9,787 bases of DNA from Candidatus Avelusimicrobium alvi (GCA_002329395.1 DCTQ01000075.1:13833-23619); one strand, 5' to 3'. Positions 1 to 7,590 are shown, counted from the stretch's first letter. The notes: generated by a model not told the origin, from the letters alone. Numbers and translations: made by a program.

Positions 1-3000
1 CGTATTTTAACCCATTCCAATCCCGCTTTCCGCGCGGGGCTTTTGCGCAACGAATTTGTAACGCTTTCCTTAAAAGGCGGCGCCACGGCGGACCAAATCG
101 CCCAAGCCGTTAAATTCTACCGCGGCGATATCGTCGCCGCTTCTGATGCTTTTGCCCGGCTGCCCGAGGGGGGGCTGGCTTCCGTCCTGCGCGTACTGGC
201 CGATAAAAACCATTCCGCCTATTCCGCCGTTTTGCAGTGCCACGGCGCATTGGCCGATGCGGGGGCCCTGGGCCTGTTAGGCTCCAAAGCCGACGCCGCC
301 GCGCTTCTCCAGTTTTACAAACAAGCTTCCCAAAGCGTTTTTAAAGACTCCGCCGCCGTCATCGCGGCGCGCGGCTTGCTGCGCCAGGGCGCTTATAAAG
401 AACTTTCCGAGCTGGCCGCGCTGGCCAAACCCGAAGGCGCGTTCTGGACGGCGCTTTCGGCCTTTGCCAAAGAGCAGGGCCTGCCCGTTGAAATCAGCGC
501 GCTGCCCGCGGCTCAGCCGGCGCAAGTTCCCGCCGAATTATCCGGATTTCTGAAATCGGGCTGCCCGCCCAACGGTTTAAACGCCGACGTTTCCCGCCAG
601 GCTACCGAAGCGTGGCTGGCCCTGGGGTCCGTTAAACCCGCCGTCCGCCCGGCGGCTCAGCCCGTACGGGAGTCCGCTCCCGCGCTGTCCGTAGAACTGC
701 CGGAAGTAACGCTGGCGGGCGCCGACTTGTCCCTTTCTCCGATGTCCGTCCCCGCCGGGACGGGCGCCGAACCCGCGGCGGAAACGGCCGCCGCTCCGGC
801 CGCGCAAACGCAGCTGCAGCAAAAAACGGTACAATTTTTCGCCAAGAACACGCCCGCCGCTTCTTCTTCCGCGTCCGGTATGCTCTACAGCGGGCTGCCC
901 ATCCCGGAAATGGGCAAAATGTTCAAAAAAGCGGCTTCCTGGATACGCAGCCGCTTCCGCCGGCCGGAACCCGTCGCCCCGTACGAAGAGCCCGGCCTGC
1001 ATGATGACACCCAAATCCGCGCAGTATATAAAAACCTGCGTTCGCCCGAAGTGCCCGCGTCGGCCGATGAAGTCATCAGCGGCAACGAATTCGGCCCGGT
1101 GCCGGTGTCCGAAACCGGGTTCAAGCTGACTTTGGTGGACCAGGGCGGCGTGGAACGCATTTTACCGGTCAATTTGGAAATCAGCAACCGCTTCCGCGTG
1201 AAAGGCTACAACCGTATTGCGTTTGCGGTTACGCCCGAATTTAAAAACGGCTACATCGCCGAACTGCGCAACCAGGAACAGGAGCCGCTGCGGATGTCCC
1301 ACTTCTATATGCGCCTGCAGTCCAACCAGGTGGGCGCGCTGGCCGATTTAATCAGCGCGGCGGGGCTTAGCAAGTTCAGCTTGAAACTGGAAAGCACGCC
1401 GGACGTGGCGTATAAAACAATGACCCTGCCGGTATATGATCTTGCCACCTCCGAAAAGCTGCCGCTGGAAGTGGACGTGCCGGTTAAAAGTTTTTCGCCG
1501 GATACGCGCCTTGTGATTATGGAAAACGGCGGCTTCGGCATGTTGACCCCCGGCAGCCGGGAGCCGGTCGCCCTGTCCAATTTTTACGTACGCCTGCCGA
1601 AGAACCAAATCGGCAATTTTGTGGAAATTTTGAGCTACAGCCCGACGGCTTTTAACGTCTCCGTCCATCCCACGCAAAACCGCGCGGATTTGATTATACG
1701 CGACGCGTCGCTGACCAACGTCAGCCTGGGCAAAACGATGGGGCCGGTGGTCAACAACGCGCTGGACATGAACGTCAACACCGCCAACAGCATGATGTTC
1801 ACCATCAACTATATTCTGCCCGGCCTGGCTTCGCTTTTAACACCGGTGCTTAAAAAATACGGCGAAAAGAAACTGATGGTGCTCTCGTTGGCGATGTCCA
1901 CCGCCGCCGGTGCGCTTGCCAGCGCGGGCGGCTTCTACGGGTTTGTGGAAGGACTGACGCTGGGTCCCGTTTCCAAGGGTATGTTCATCGCGGCCTTGTT
2001 CCTGATGAGCGGCTCCAGCATTTTAAAACAGCTGGTTTCCAATATGCTTATCCGCGCCAACCGCGGCGAAGCTATTTTAGACGCGGCGAAAGAAGCCGTT
2101 AAAAAATCGGAAACCGAATTCACCGCCGTTGAAAAACAGGGCTTTGAGCGGATGGGCAGACGCCTGCACGAATTTTTTACCAAAAAATCGGATGTAAGCC
2201 TGAAAGATGTGGTGCTCTACAACCTCAGCTTTGTATATAAGAACGTCGGCACGCTGGCCTTTTTGGCCTCCCCGTATCTGATTAACCGCGGCATCCGCTG
2301 GGTTACGGGAGTGGATTTGGGGCTGGACTACTCCATCAGCTTCCCGATTTACGCCGTCTACAGCGGCACGGTGGCGTGGAAAGTGTGGCGCGCCAAACTG
2401 CGCGACGCATATTCCGCCAAAAATCTGATCCAAAGCCAGCAAATGCTGCAAAACACGCTGGACGCCGGCGTGCGTGTGCTGGCCGGGGCGGAGGGGAAGG
2501 TTTCCCATACGCTGGTGGACGATGTGGCGCGCGGGTTTAAAGATTCGCTGGACGCCCTGGTGTTTGCGGATATGAAGCTGGATCCGTCTAAAAAGAAATC
2601 CGTTTTGTACGACAAGGCCAAAGCTTCCCTGCTGGCGGATTTGCAGTCCCAATTAATCAGCCGGTATCAGGTGCCGGCGGAACGCGCCCAAGATTTAACC
2701 GACCAGGTGCGCGCCTCGCTTTCGGTGCAGGAAAATACGCTGGGCAATATGTTCAAAATGCTCAAAGCGCCGGGCGTAACGGCCCTGGCAAGCGCCATGA
2801 CGCTGGCCACCGTGCACGAGTTCGTCATTTCCAGCGCTTTCTCCACCACCATGAAAGAGTTGATTAAAGAAGGCGAATTTGCGAACTTCCTGGTGGCCTG
2901 CTCGCTGTACGTGCCGCTGATTATGGGCCGCCTGGGCGGCAACGTCATCAGCCGCCGCATCAGCGCGGATACGATGTATATCCTCTGCTCCGGCCTGTCC

Positions 3001-3429
3001 GCTCTGGGAACGGGTATTATGGCCACCGCGGGCGGGAGCGTGGCGCAGATGATTTCCGGCGCGGCCATAGCCAGCTTTGGCGTAGGCAACTTCTTTACCC
3101 AAATGTACGATTATATTATGAACCGCTACCCCAAACAGAACCGTGAACTTTCTTCCATCCTGGCGCTGACGATGGCCCTGGGCGGTATCGGCGCGATTCC
3201 GGCGGGGTATCTGGCCTCCGTAACGGGTTTTGACCCGGCGTCCCTGGTGTATGCGGGCGGCGCGCTGGCCGCCAGCTTAATCCTGACGCCGGCCATGATG
3301 GCCAAGTCCACGCTGGTGCAGGGCGTAAAATACGAAAGCAAACGGTTATGGGCCGGCGTTAAAAAGCTGTTTAAACGCGGCAACAATAACCATCCGGGCA
3401 ATTTGGATGACGCCGCATCCGCCCAATAA
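1..3429 (+). CDS. MFS-type membrane protein with large soluble N-terminal domains (5' partial)
   Basis: The frame is open from base 1, so the start lies upstream; the TTG at 43 is only the first start-like codon. Residues below count from that TTG (1128 residues to the stop). Residues 1-150 look like an all-helical Ala-rich region. An Ala/Pro-rich linker covers about 155-275. A basic amphipathic stretch (about 290-306) follows, then a duplicated beta-rich domain (about 359-453 and 459-546). The rest is a transporter-like part with about 11 hydrophobic segments by eye (near 583-603, 610-632, 646-670, 724-747, 764-783, 907-931, 946-965, 975-997, 1000-1024, 1037-1060, 1067-1090). Two long charged helical stretches (about 670-722 and 785-900) interrupt it. 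The Gly/Ala-rich C-terminal half is MFS-like. Substrate unknown. The family call rests on topology and general composition, not on a strict signature motif, and the N-terminal domains are unrecognised. A strong terminator follows the stop. Confidence 0.75.
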   Translation, partial: RILTHSNPAFRAGLLRNEFVTLSLKGGATADQIAQAVKFYRGDIVAASDAFARLPEGGLASVLRVLADKNHSAYSAVLQCHGALADAGALGLLGSKADAAALLQFYKQASQSVFKDSAAVIAARGLLRQGAYKELSELAALAKPEGAFWTALSAFAKEQGLPVEISALPAAQPAQVPAELSGFLKSGCPPNGLNADVSRQATEAWLALGSVKPAVRPAAQPVRESAPALSVELPEVTLAGADLSLSPMSVPAGTGAEPAAETAAAPAAQTQLQQKTVQFFAKNTPAASSSASGMLYSGLPIPEMGKMFKKAASWIRSRFRRPEPVAPYEEPGLHDDTQIRAVYKNLRSPEVPASADEVISGNEFGPVPVSETGFKLTLVDQGGVERILPVNLEISNRFRVKGYNRIAFAVTPEFKNGYIAELRNQEQEPLRMSHFYMRLQSNQVGALADLISAAGLSKFSLKLESTPDVAYKTMTLPVYDLATSEKLPLEVDVPVKSFSPDTRLVIMENGGFGMLTPGSREPVALSNFYVRLPKNQIGNFVEILSYSPTAFNVSVHPTQNRADLIIRDASLTNVSLGKTMGPVVNNALDMNVNTANSMMFTINYILPGLASLLTPVLKKYGEKKLMVLSLAMSTAAGALASAGGFYGFVEGLTLGPVSKGMFIAALFLMSGSSILKQLVSNMLIRANRGEAILDAAKEAVKKSETEFTAVEKQGFERMGRRLHEFFTKKSDVSLKDVVLYNLSFVYKNVGTLAFLASPYLINRGIRWVTGVDLGLDYSISFPIYAVYSGTVAWKVWRAKLRDAYSAKNLIQSQQMLQNTLDAGVRVLAGAEGKVSHTLVDDVARGFKDSLDALVFADMKLDPSKKKSVLYDKAKASLLADLQSQLISRYQVPAERAQDLTDQVRASLSVQENTLGNMFKMLKAPGVTALASAMTLATVHEFVISSAFSTTMKELIKEGEFANFLVACSLYVPLIMGRLGGNVISRRISADTMYILCSGLSALGTGIMATAGGSVAQMISGAAIASFGVGNFFTQMYDYIMNRYPKQNRELSSILALTMALGGIGAIPAGYLASVTGFDPASLVYAGGALAASLILTPAMMAKSTLVQGVKYESKRLWAGVKKLFKRGNNNHPGNLDDAASAQ
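1117..1680 (+). repeat. Tandem duplicated domain inside the MFS-type protein
   Basis: Two consecutive segments of the protein, residues about 359-453 (bases 1117-1401) and 459-546 (1417-1680), align along their length. Matching landmarks are ILPVNLEI versus KLPLEVDV, SHFYMRLQSNQVGALADLI versus SNFYVRLPKNQIGNFVEIL, and KFSLKLESTPD versus AFNVSVHPTQN. The alternating hydrophobic pattern suggests a beta-rich fold with one helix. The duplication is clear at protein level but diverged in DNA, so it is old. Function unknown. Confidence 0.75.
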
Positions 3430-3447
3430 AATACGTTTTGTTTGATA

Positions 3448-3481
3448 AAGACCCCGGCGATGTTTCCCCGGGGTCTTTTTT
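3448..3481 (+). terminator. Intrinsic terminator of the MFS-type gene
   Basis: A perfect 10-bp stem (AAGACCCCGG at 3448-3457 with CCGGGGTCTT at 3468-3477) has a 10-nt loop and ends in a run of six T. It lies 18 bases after the stop codon at 3429. Confidence 0.9.
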
Positions 3482-3550
3482 ATCCGCCGCTGTTGTCGTA
3501 AACCCGGCGTGTTCCGGCCGGAAATTTTCAGGGGAACAAGCCAAGGGTAA

Positions 3551-3587
3551 CAAAAAACCGGGCGCACCGTAAAGATGCGCCCGGTTT
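3551..3587 (-). terminator. Intrinsic terminator of the leftward nfu-like/PHP/SulP operon
   Basis: A perfect 12-bp stem (3555-3566 with 3576-3587, loop 3567-3575) is followed on the minus strand by a T run (the A run at 3552-3557). It sits 15 bases beyond the SulP stop codon and faces the terminator of the convergent MFS-type gene. Confidence 0.92.
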
Positions 3588-3602
3588 GGTTTACAGAGGG
3601 TT

Positions 3603-5282
3603 TTATTCCATAAAATGCTGCCGTCCGCTGACGATGGACTCCGCGCGCATTAAAGACGCGTCTATGTTTTTGCAGATGTGGTCCTCGCCTATTTTATGCA
3701 CGAATCCGTATTTTTCAAGCGTCTTAAATACGTGTTTTTGCACGTGCGACAAAATCAGCTGTACGCCGTCTTTCTGGCAGCGCGCGTAAATACGCTCCAG
3801 CGCGTGGAAGCCCGTGGCGTCAATGGCGGGCACGCTGCGCATACGCAGGATAAGCACTTTGCAGTCTTTATGGTTTTCCAGGCTGTCTAAAAACTTATTG
3901 GCCGCGCCGAAAAAGAACGGTCCGTTGATTTCGTACACGCTTACGTGCCGGGCGATGATTTTGCTGTCTATATCGTCTTTGCGGCGCACTTCGTCAAAAA
4001 TATCATCGTCGGTATTTTTGATTTGGTAGACGTCGGCCATACGCTTCATAAACAGCACCGCCGCCAGCACGAGGCCGAACTCAATCGCCACCACCAGGTC
4101 TTCCACCACGGTTAGGGTGAAGGTGGTAAGCAGGACGGCGATGTCGCTGGCCGGCGCTTTAAAAAGCGCGGTAAACGAACGCCAGTCGCTCATGCGGTAG
4201 GCGACTAAAAACAAAATGGCGGCGAGCGACGTCATCGGAATAAGGCCGATATATTTCATCAGGCACACCATCATAATCAGCAGAAAGACGGAATGCGCCA
4301 TCCCGGCAACCGGGGTGCGTCCGCCGTTTTCTATATTGGTGGCGGTGCGCGCTATCGCGCCGGTGGCGGGCAGCCCGCCGAACAGCGCGGAAGCCACATT
4401 GGCCGCGCCGGTGGCCACCAGCTCCATGTTGGAGCGGTGTTTTTTGCCGATCATACCGTCGGCCACCACGGCGGAAAGCAGGCTTTCAATACCCGCCAGG
4501 AACGCGATGGTAAACGCGGGCGGGAGGAGCTTGCGCACCGTTTCAAAGCTGATTTCCCCGGGCATATGCGGCATAACCAGCGTGCCGTCCACCTGCCCGA
4601 AGGTGGAGGTGATGGTGGCCACGTCCAGCCGGGCGAATTTGACGAGCAGCGTGGTGATGATTAACGCCGCCAAAGACCCCGGAAACGCGCGCCATTTTTT
4701 AGGCCAGAAAATAATAATAGCCAGCGTTAAAAGGCCGACGGCCAGCGTCTGCGGGTTAAAGGCGGCCAGGTGGTGGAGGTACACGTCCCACTTGGCGAAG
4801 AAATCGCTGGGGATATTTTGCAGGCCCAGGCCGAAAAAATCGTTCATCTGGGTGGAAAACAGCACGACGGCAATCCCGCTGGTAAAGCCGGTGGTGACGG
4901 GGTAGGGGATAAATTTAATAAACGCGCCGAATTTCAAAAGGCCCATCAGCATTAAAAACACGCCGGCCATCAGCGTGGCGGTCAGCAGTCCGGCCAGGCC
5001 GAACTCCTGTATAATGCCGTAGACGATGACGACAAACGCCCCCGTCGGCCCGCCGATTTGCACCCGGCTCCCGCCCAAAAGCGAAATAATAAATCCGGCC
5101 ACCACGGCGGTAATCAAGCCCTTTTCGGGGGTTACGCCGGAGGCGATGGCGAGCGCGATGGACAGCGGCAGCGCCACGCAGGCCACCACCAGGCCCGCGC
5201 TTAAATCTTTGGCAATCCGTTTGGAAGTAAATTCCTCGGGGCGGTTTTGCAGAAGCGTCAGCAGTTTAGGTCTTAGAATCAT
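3603..5282 (-). CDS. SulP-family inorganic anion transporter with C-terminal STAS domain
   Basis: The protein has 559 residues, the usual length of bacterial SulP transporters. Residues about 25-415 form the membrane domain, with typical SulP landmarks: the GGPTGAF segment at 77-83, and the region from about 266 to 316 with ESLLSAVVAD, an SNMELVATGAANV-like stretch and GGLPATGAIARTATN. Residues about 442-550 form a cytoplasmic STAS domain with PAIDATG at 485-491. The family exchanges or imports sulfate, bicarbonate, dicarboxylates or similar anions in the inner membrane; the substrate cannot be read from the sequence. The ATG at 5282 lies two bases after the PHP gene's stop, and no good Shine-Dalgarno sequence precedes it, so translation is probably coupled. 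It is the last gene of the operon, and a strong terminator follows. Confidence 0.95.
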   Translation of the reverse strand: MILRPKLLTLLQNRPEEFTSKRIAKDLSAGLVVACVALPLSIALAIASGVTPEKGLITAVVAGFIISLLGGSRVQIGGPTGAFVVIVYGIIQEFGLAGLLTATLMAGVFLMLMGLLKFGAFIKFIPYPVTTGFTSGIAVVLFSTQMNDFFGLGLQNIPSDFFAKWDVYLHHLAAFNPQTLAVGLLTLAIIIFWPKKWRAFPGSLAALIITTLLVKFARLDVATITSTFGQVDGTLVMPHMPGEISFETVRKLLPPAFTIAFLAGIESLLSAVVADGMIGKKHRSNMELVATGAANVASALFGGLPATGAIARTATNIENGGRTPVAGMAHSVFLLIMMVCLMKYIGLIPMTSLAAILFLVAYRMSDWRSFTALFKAPASDIAVLLTTFTLTVVEDLVVAIEFGLVLAAVLFMKRMADVYQIKNTDDDIFDEVRRKDDIDSKIIARHVSVYEINGPFFFGAANKFLDSLENHKDCKVLILRMRSVPAIDATGFHALERIYARCQKDGVQLILSHVQKHVFKTLEKYGFVHKIGEDHICKNIDASLMRAESIVSGRQHFME

Positions 5283-5284
5283 TT

Positions 5285-6100
5285 TTATTGGTTAAACAGT
5301 TTACGGAGCAGTTTGTCGTAATGCGGCTGGGGAATTTGCATGCCCGGCGTGCTGTTGCGCCCGCCTTGGGGGCCGTGATAGTCCGACCCGGCGGTGGCCA
5401 GCAGCCCGTATTTGCGCGTGATGGCCAGCAGGTCCTGCTTCATAGTAAAAGTATGGGCGGGGTAGAAAACTTCCACGCCGTCCAGCCCGGCTTCGGTCCA
5501 GGCTGGAAAGTTCCAGTGTTCGGCCACAATGCCCGGATGCGCGATGACGGCTATGCCGCCCGCGCGCTTGATGTGCCGGATGGCTTCAATGGCGGTTACC
5601 CCGGCGGAAGGCACATAGCCCGGCTGGCCGGGCACGAGGTAACGCCGGAAGCCTTCCTGGCGGCTGGAAACGATTTTTTTGGCTTTTAACGCGTCGGCCA
5701 CGTGGGCGCGCGAAACGGTGTTGGGCGCGCGGGAAAACACATCTTCGTCCGTAATGTCCACGCCGGCCTGGGCCAGCTGGCGGATGATTTGGCGGATGCG
5801 TTCCCGGCGGTTCTGGCGGTTTTGGGCCAAAAAATCCTGGAAAGCTTTGTCGTTCAGGTTCAGGTTATATCCGGTAAAATGCAGGTGGTCGTGCTCCCGG
5901 GTGCTGATTTCCACCCCGGGCGTGAATAAAATGCGGTGTTCCCGGCACACGGCTTCGGCGCGGCGCACGCCGTCGGTGGTGTCGTGGTCCGTCAGCGCGT
6001 ATACGCCGGCGCCGCTTTTTAATGCGGCGCGGACCACTTCCTCCGGCGAGCAGGTGCCGTCCGAAAAATCGGAATGGGTGTGCAGGTCAACCTTGGGCAT
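5285..6100 (-). CDS. PHP-domain phosphoesterase, YciV/TrpH (RNase AM-like) family
   Basis: The protein has 271 residues from the ATG at 6100. This start leaves one base after the Nfu-like stop and puts the first motif where the family has it; a TTG at 6115 would overlap the previous gene. PHP metal-site motifs are all present: HTH at 7-9, D14 in SDGT, TDHD at 37-40, E64, H72/H74, AHPG at 187-190 and GSDYHG at 238-243. YciV/TrpH relatives hydrolyse 3',5'-nucleoside bisphosphates such as pAp, and some trim rRNA or other RNA from the 5' end. Either role is likely here by family, and a cytoplasmic location is expected as no signal peptide is seen. No clear Shine-Dalgarno sequence precedes the gene, so it is probably translationally coupled to the gene before it. 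Confidence 0.93.
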   Translation of the reverse strand: MPKVDLHTHSDFSDGTCSPEEVVRAALKSGAGVYALTDHDTTDGVRRAEAVCREHRILFTPGVEISTREHDHLHFTGYNLNLNDKAFQDFLAQNRQNRRERIRQIIRQLAQAGVDITDEDVFSRAPNTVSRAHVADALKAKKIVSSRQEGFRRYLVPGQPGYVPSAGVTAIEAIRHIKRAGGIAVIAHPGIVAEHWNFPAWTEAGLDGVEVFYPAHTFTMKQDLLAITRKYGLLATAGSDYHGPQGGRNSTPGMQIPQPHYDKLLRKLFNQ

Positions 6101-6101
6101 T

Positions 6102-6326
6102 TTATACGCGTTCAACCGCGGTTACGCCGGGGACCAGTTCTTTGATTTTCTTTTCCACCACGGCCTGTAAGGTCATCTGCGCGTGCGGGCAGCCGCCGCA
6201 GCGGCCGCGCAGGCCCACGGTAACGATGCCGGTTTTTTCGTCCACGCCGATGAGTTCAATGTCGCCGCCGTCGGACTGAAGGATGGGGCGGATGTCGTTA
6301 ATAACAGCTTGCACTTGTTCTTTCAT
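6102..6326 (-). CDS. NifU-like (Nfu) Fe-S cluster carrier, single domain
   Basis: This 74-residue protein is just the NifU C-terminal (Nfu) domain. The opening has the usual helix followed by the LQSDGGDIEL segment (residues 16-25), and the cluster-binding C43-x-x-C46 lies in GRCGGCP. Nfu proteins hold a [4Fe-4S] cluster, usually between two subunits, and pass it to target enzymes. The ATG is preceded by GGAG (plus-strand CTCC at 6334-6337) at 7 bases, a good ribosome site. It is the first gene of the leftward operon. No other Fe-S assembly gene is next to it, so its link to the PHP protein and the transporter is positional only. Confidence 0.95.
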   Translation of the reverse strand: MKEQVQAVINDIRPILQSDGGDIELIGVDEKTGIVTVGLRGRCGGCPHAQMTLQAVVEKKIKELVPGVTAVERV

Positions 6327-6357
6327 AATCGTTCTCCAAAAGGTGTAAAGTTACTTT

Positions 6358-6363
6358 ATTATA
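6358..6363 (-). promoter_or_regulatory. -10 element of the leftward operon promoter
   Basis: The minus strand reads GCTATAAT, a perfect TATAAT box, 31 bases upstream of the Nfu-like start. The expected -35 position is a GC-only stretch (about 6381-6386) with no match, so the promoter either lacks a -35 or needs an activator. Confidence 0.6.
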
Positions 6364-6396
6364 GCTTTTTTGGCGGGGCGGCGCGCGCGGCCGGGG

Positions 6397-6411
6397 GCAA
6401 GAAAAACTTGC
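6397..6411. promoter_or_regulatory. Small dyad GCAAG-N5-CTTGC at a -35 region
   Basis: Perfect 5-bp arms flank five A residues. The right arm overlaps the -35 hexamer of the rightward promoter at 6408, and the dyad lies between two divergent promoters. It could be an operator, but arms this short can also arise by chance. Confidence 0.3.
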
Positions 6412-6437
6412 AAAGTCCCGGGGAGTATTGCTATACT
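6408..6437 (+). promoter_or_regulatory. Promoter of the exported SH3-domain gene
   Basis: TTGCAA (6408-6413), an 18-base spacer and TATACT (6432-6437), with an extended -10 TG at 6429-6430. The predicted start is about 6444, giving a leader of about 40 nt before the ATG at 6483. Confidence 0.75.
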
Positions 6438-6482
6438 TTTTGGGTAGACTTTTATGCACTTACATACAGGAGACGAAGGTAT

Positions 6483-6950
6483 ATGAAAAAATTAGCCGCT
6501 TTACTCACGCTTATGCTGTTTGTCAGCGCGCCCGTTTTTGCCCAGAAATATGCCAGCGTAAACGCCAAAAGAGCCAATATCCGCGCGTGCGCCGGTACGA
6601 AATGCGCCATTAAATGGTACGCCTGGAGATACACCCCGGTCATCATGGTAAAAACCAATGAAGACAAGAGCTGGGTGCTCGTGAAAGATTTTGAAGGTTT
6701 CAACGGCTGGATCTCGGCCGACTTGTTAAGCCCCGCCGGCGGAATGTCCGCCAAGGTGGATTTAAACGTGCGCAAATCCCCTTCCGCCAGCGCCGACATT
6801 GTCTGCACCGTGGAAAAGGGCTACCCGTTTAAATACCTGGCCAAAAAAGGCAACTGGATTCAGGTGGTAGACGATCCGGCCAACGCCAAAGACGGCCAGT
6901 GCAAAGGCTGGGTGTACAACGCCAACCTGTGGGGCTTCTTTAAACAATAA
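6483..6950 (+). CDS. Small exported protein with two bacterial SH3 domains
   Basis: The ATG at 6483 is preceded by AGGAG (6468-6472) at 10 bases and gives 155 residues; the frame stays open further upstream, but that part is antisense to the Nfu-like gene. Residues 1-20 are a signal peptide ending SAPVFA, with cleavage likely before Q21. Two SH3b-like repeats follow. The first is about 22-83, with NIRACAGTKC at 32-41 and GWISADLL at 75-82. The second is about 89-150, with DLNVRKSPS at 93-101 and GWVYNANLWG at 142-151. The Asn-x-Arg and Gly-Trp-[IV] landmarks are typical of bacterial SH3 domains, which often bind cell-wall peptides or metals. C36/C41 and C108/C140 could form disulfides in the periplasm. 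No catalytic domain is attached, so a binding or adaptor role is likely. The gene is monocistronic, with its own promoter and terminator. Confidence 0.85.
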   Translation: MKKLAALLTLMLFVSAPVFAQKYASVNAKRANIRACAGTKCAIKWYAWRYTPVIMVKTNEDKSWVLVKDFEGFNGWISADLLSPAGGMSAKVDLNVRKSPSASADIVCTVEKGYPFKYLAKKGNWIQVVDDPANAKDGQCKGWVYNANLWGFFKQ

Positions 6951-6962
6951 GCTTTGCCGGAC

Positions 6963-7000
6963 AAAAGGGAGGCTCTGCCGCGGCGGAGTCTCCCTTTTTT
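6963..7000 (+). terminator. Intrinsic terminator of the SH3-domain gene
   Basis: AAAAGGGAG (6963-6971) pairs with CTCCCTTTT (6990-6998); after one mismatch, CTC/GAG pairs inside it. The hairpin ends in a six-T run (6995-7000). It begins 12 bases after the stop. Confidence 0.88.
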
Positions 7001-7030
7001 GCCCCTTGGGCTTGAAAAAAAGCAAGGGGC
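7001..7030. promoter_or_regulatory. 8-bp inverted repeat spanning the -35 of the next gene
   Basis: GCCCCTTG (7001-7008) and CAAGGGGC (7023-7030) are perfect inverted arms, with CTT/AAG also pairing inside. The -35 hexamer (7012-7017) lies in the centre and the right arm is four bases from the -10. It may be an operator or cruciform, or a backup hairpin after the terminator just upstream. Confidence 0.45.
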
Positions 7031-7039
7031 GGCTATACT
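7012..7039 (+). promoter_or_regulatory. Promoter of the CcmH/CycH-C-like gene
   Basis: TTGAAA (7012-7017), a 16-base spacer and TATACT (7034-7039), in the context GCTATACT shared with the other promoters here. The predicted start is near 7046, leaving a leader of about 53 nt. Confidence 0.7.
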
Positions 7040-7057
7040 GTAAATAAGGCTGTGGGG

Positions 7058-7076
7058 TCCGCTTGCCAAAAGCGGA
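7058..7076 (+). other. Leader hairpin upstream of the CcmH/CycH-C-like gene
   Basis: TCCGCTT (7058-7064) and AAGCGGA (7070-7076) form a perfect 7-bp stem with a 5-nt loop in the 5' leader, ending 22 bases before the ATG. It may protect the mRNA or affect translation. Confidence 0.4.
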
Positions 7077-7098
7077 TGGAAAAGGGTACAATATAAAT

Positions 7099-7569
7099 AT
7101 GAAAAAGATTTTAGCCGCTGCCGCGGTTGCCAGCATGGCGCTGTGTGTGTTCTGCCTGGCCCGCACCGTCAGCGAAGGACGTTTTAACATCTCGGGTACG
7201 GTAACCGTGCCGGAGCGTTTGGCGCGTATGGCCGAAGCGGACAATAATTCCTGCGCCATCATCGTCAAGAACGAGGCGGACGTGCCGGTGGCCATCAAAC
7301 GCGTGGTGAACCCGAAGTTCCCGCTTGAATTTTCCATGGGCGAGGCCGACTTGCTGGCCGCCAGCCTGGACGGAGCCTTAAAGCTGGAAGTGCAAATCAA
7401 CAGCCACGGCCAGCTGGGCGTGGTGAAACAGGGCGATATTTTCGGCTCGGCGGACGGACTGATTAAACCGAACGATAAAAACATCATCGTACAGGCGGAT
7501 AAAACGCTGGGCCGCGTGCAGCTGGCGCGCAACGTGAAAGGCAACTTCTTCCGCACCGCCGCCCGCTAA
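7099..7569 (+). CDS. Small exported or membrane-anchored protein like the CcmH/CycH C-terminal domain
   Basis: The ATG at 7099 gives 156 residues and puts a signal-like segment first (MKKILAAAAV, hydrophobic to about residue 21); an in-frame TTG at 7063 would add residues that spoil the signal. The ribosome site is weak (AAGGG about 12 bases upstream). The mature part resembles the C-terminal beta-sandwich of CcmH/CycH (CcmI) cytochrome c maturation proteins. Landmarks are ISGTVTVPERL at 31-41, a CAIIVKN strand at 52-58, VPVAIKRV at 62-69, a KFPLEFSM strand at 73-80, KLEVQINSHG at 95-104 and the GDIFGSA turn at 112-118. The TPR and helical parts of full-length CycH are missing and no other cytochrome c maturation gene is here, so the role is unknown. 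C16 and C19 lie in the signal region but do not form a standard lipobox. The similarity is from memory of the family pattern. Confidence 0.7.
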   Translation: MKKILAAAAVASMALCVFCLARTVSEGRFNISGTVTVPERLARMAEADNNSCAIIVKNEADVPVAIKRVVNPKFPLEFSMGEADLLAASLDGALKLEVQINSHGQLGVVKQGDIFGSADGLIKPNDKNIIVQADKTLGRVQLARNVKGNFFRTAAR

Positions 7570-7590
7570 AAGCAACTCCTTTTACATATA

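Noticed and set aside
43..45. TTG at 43 as start of the MFS-type gene
   Set aside because: The frame is open to the window edge and no ribosome site precedes the TTG.
6101..6115. TTG at 6115 as start of the PHP gene
   Set aside because: It would overlap the Nfu-like gene by 14 bases; the ATG at 6100 fits the family N-terminus.
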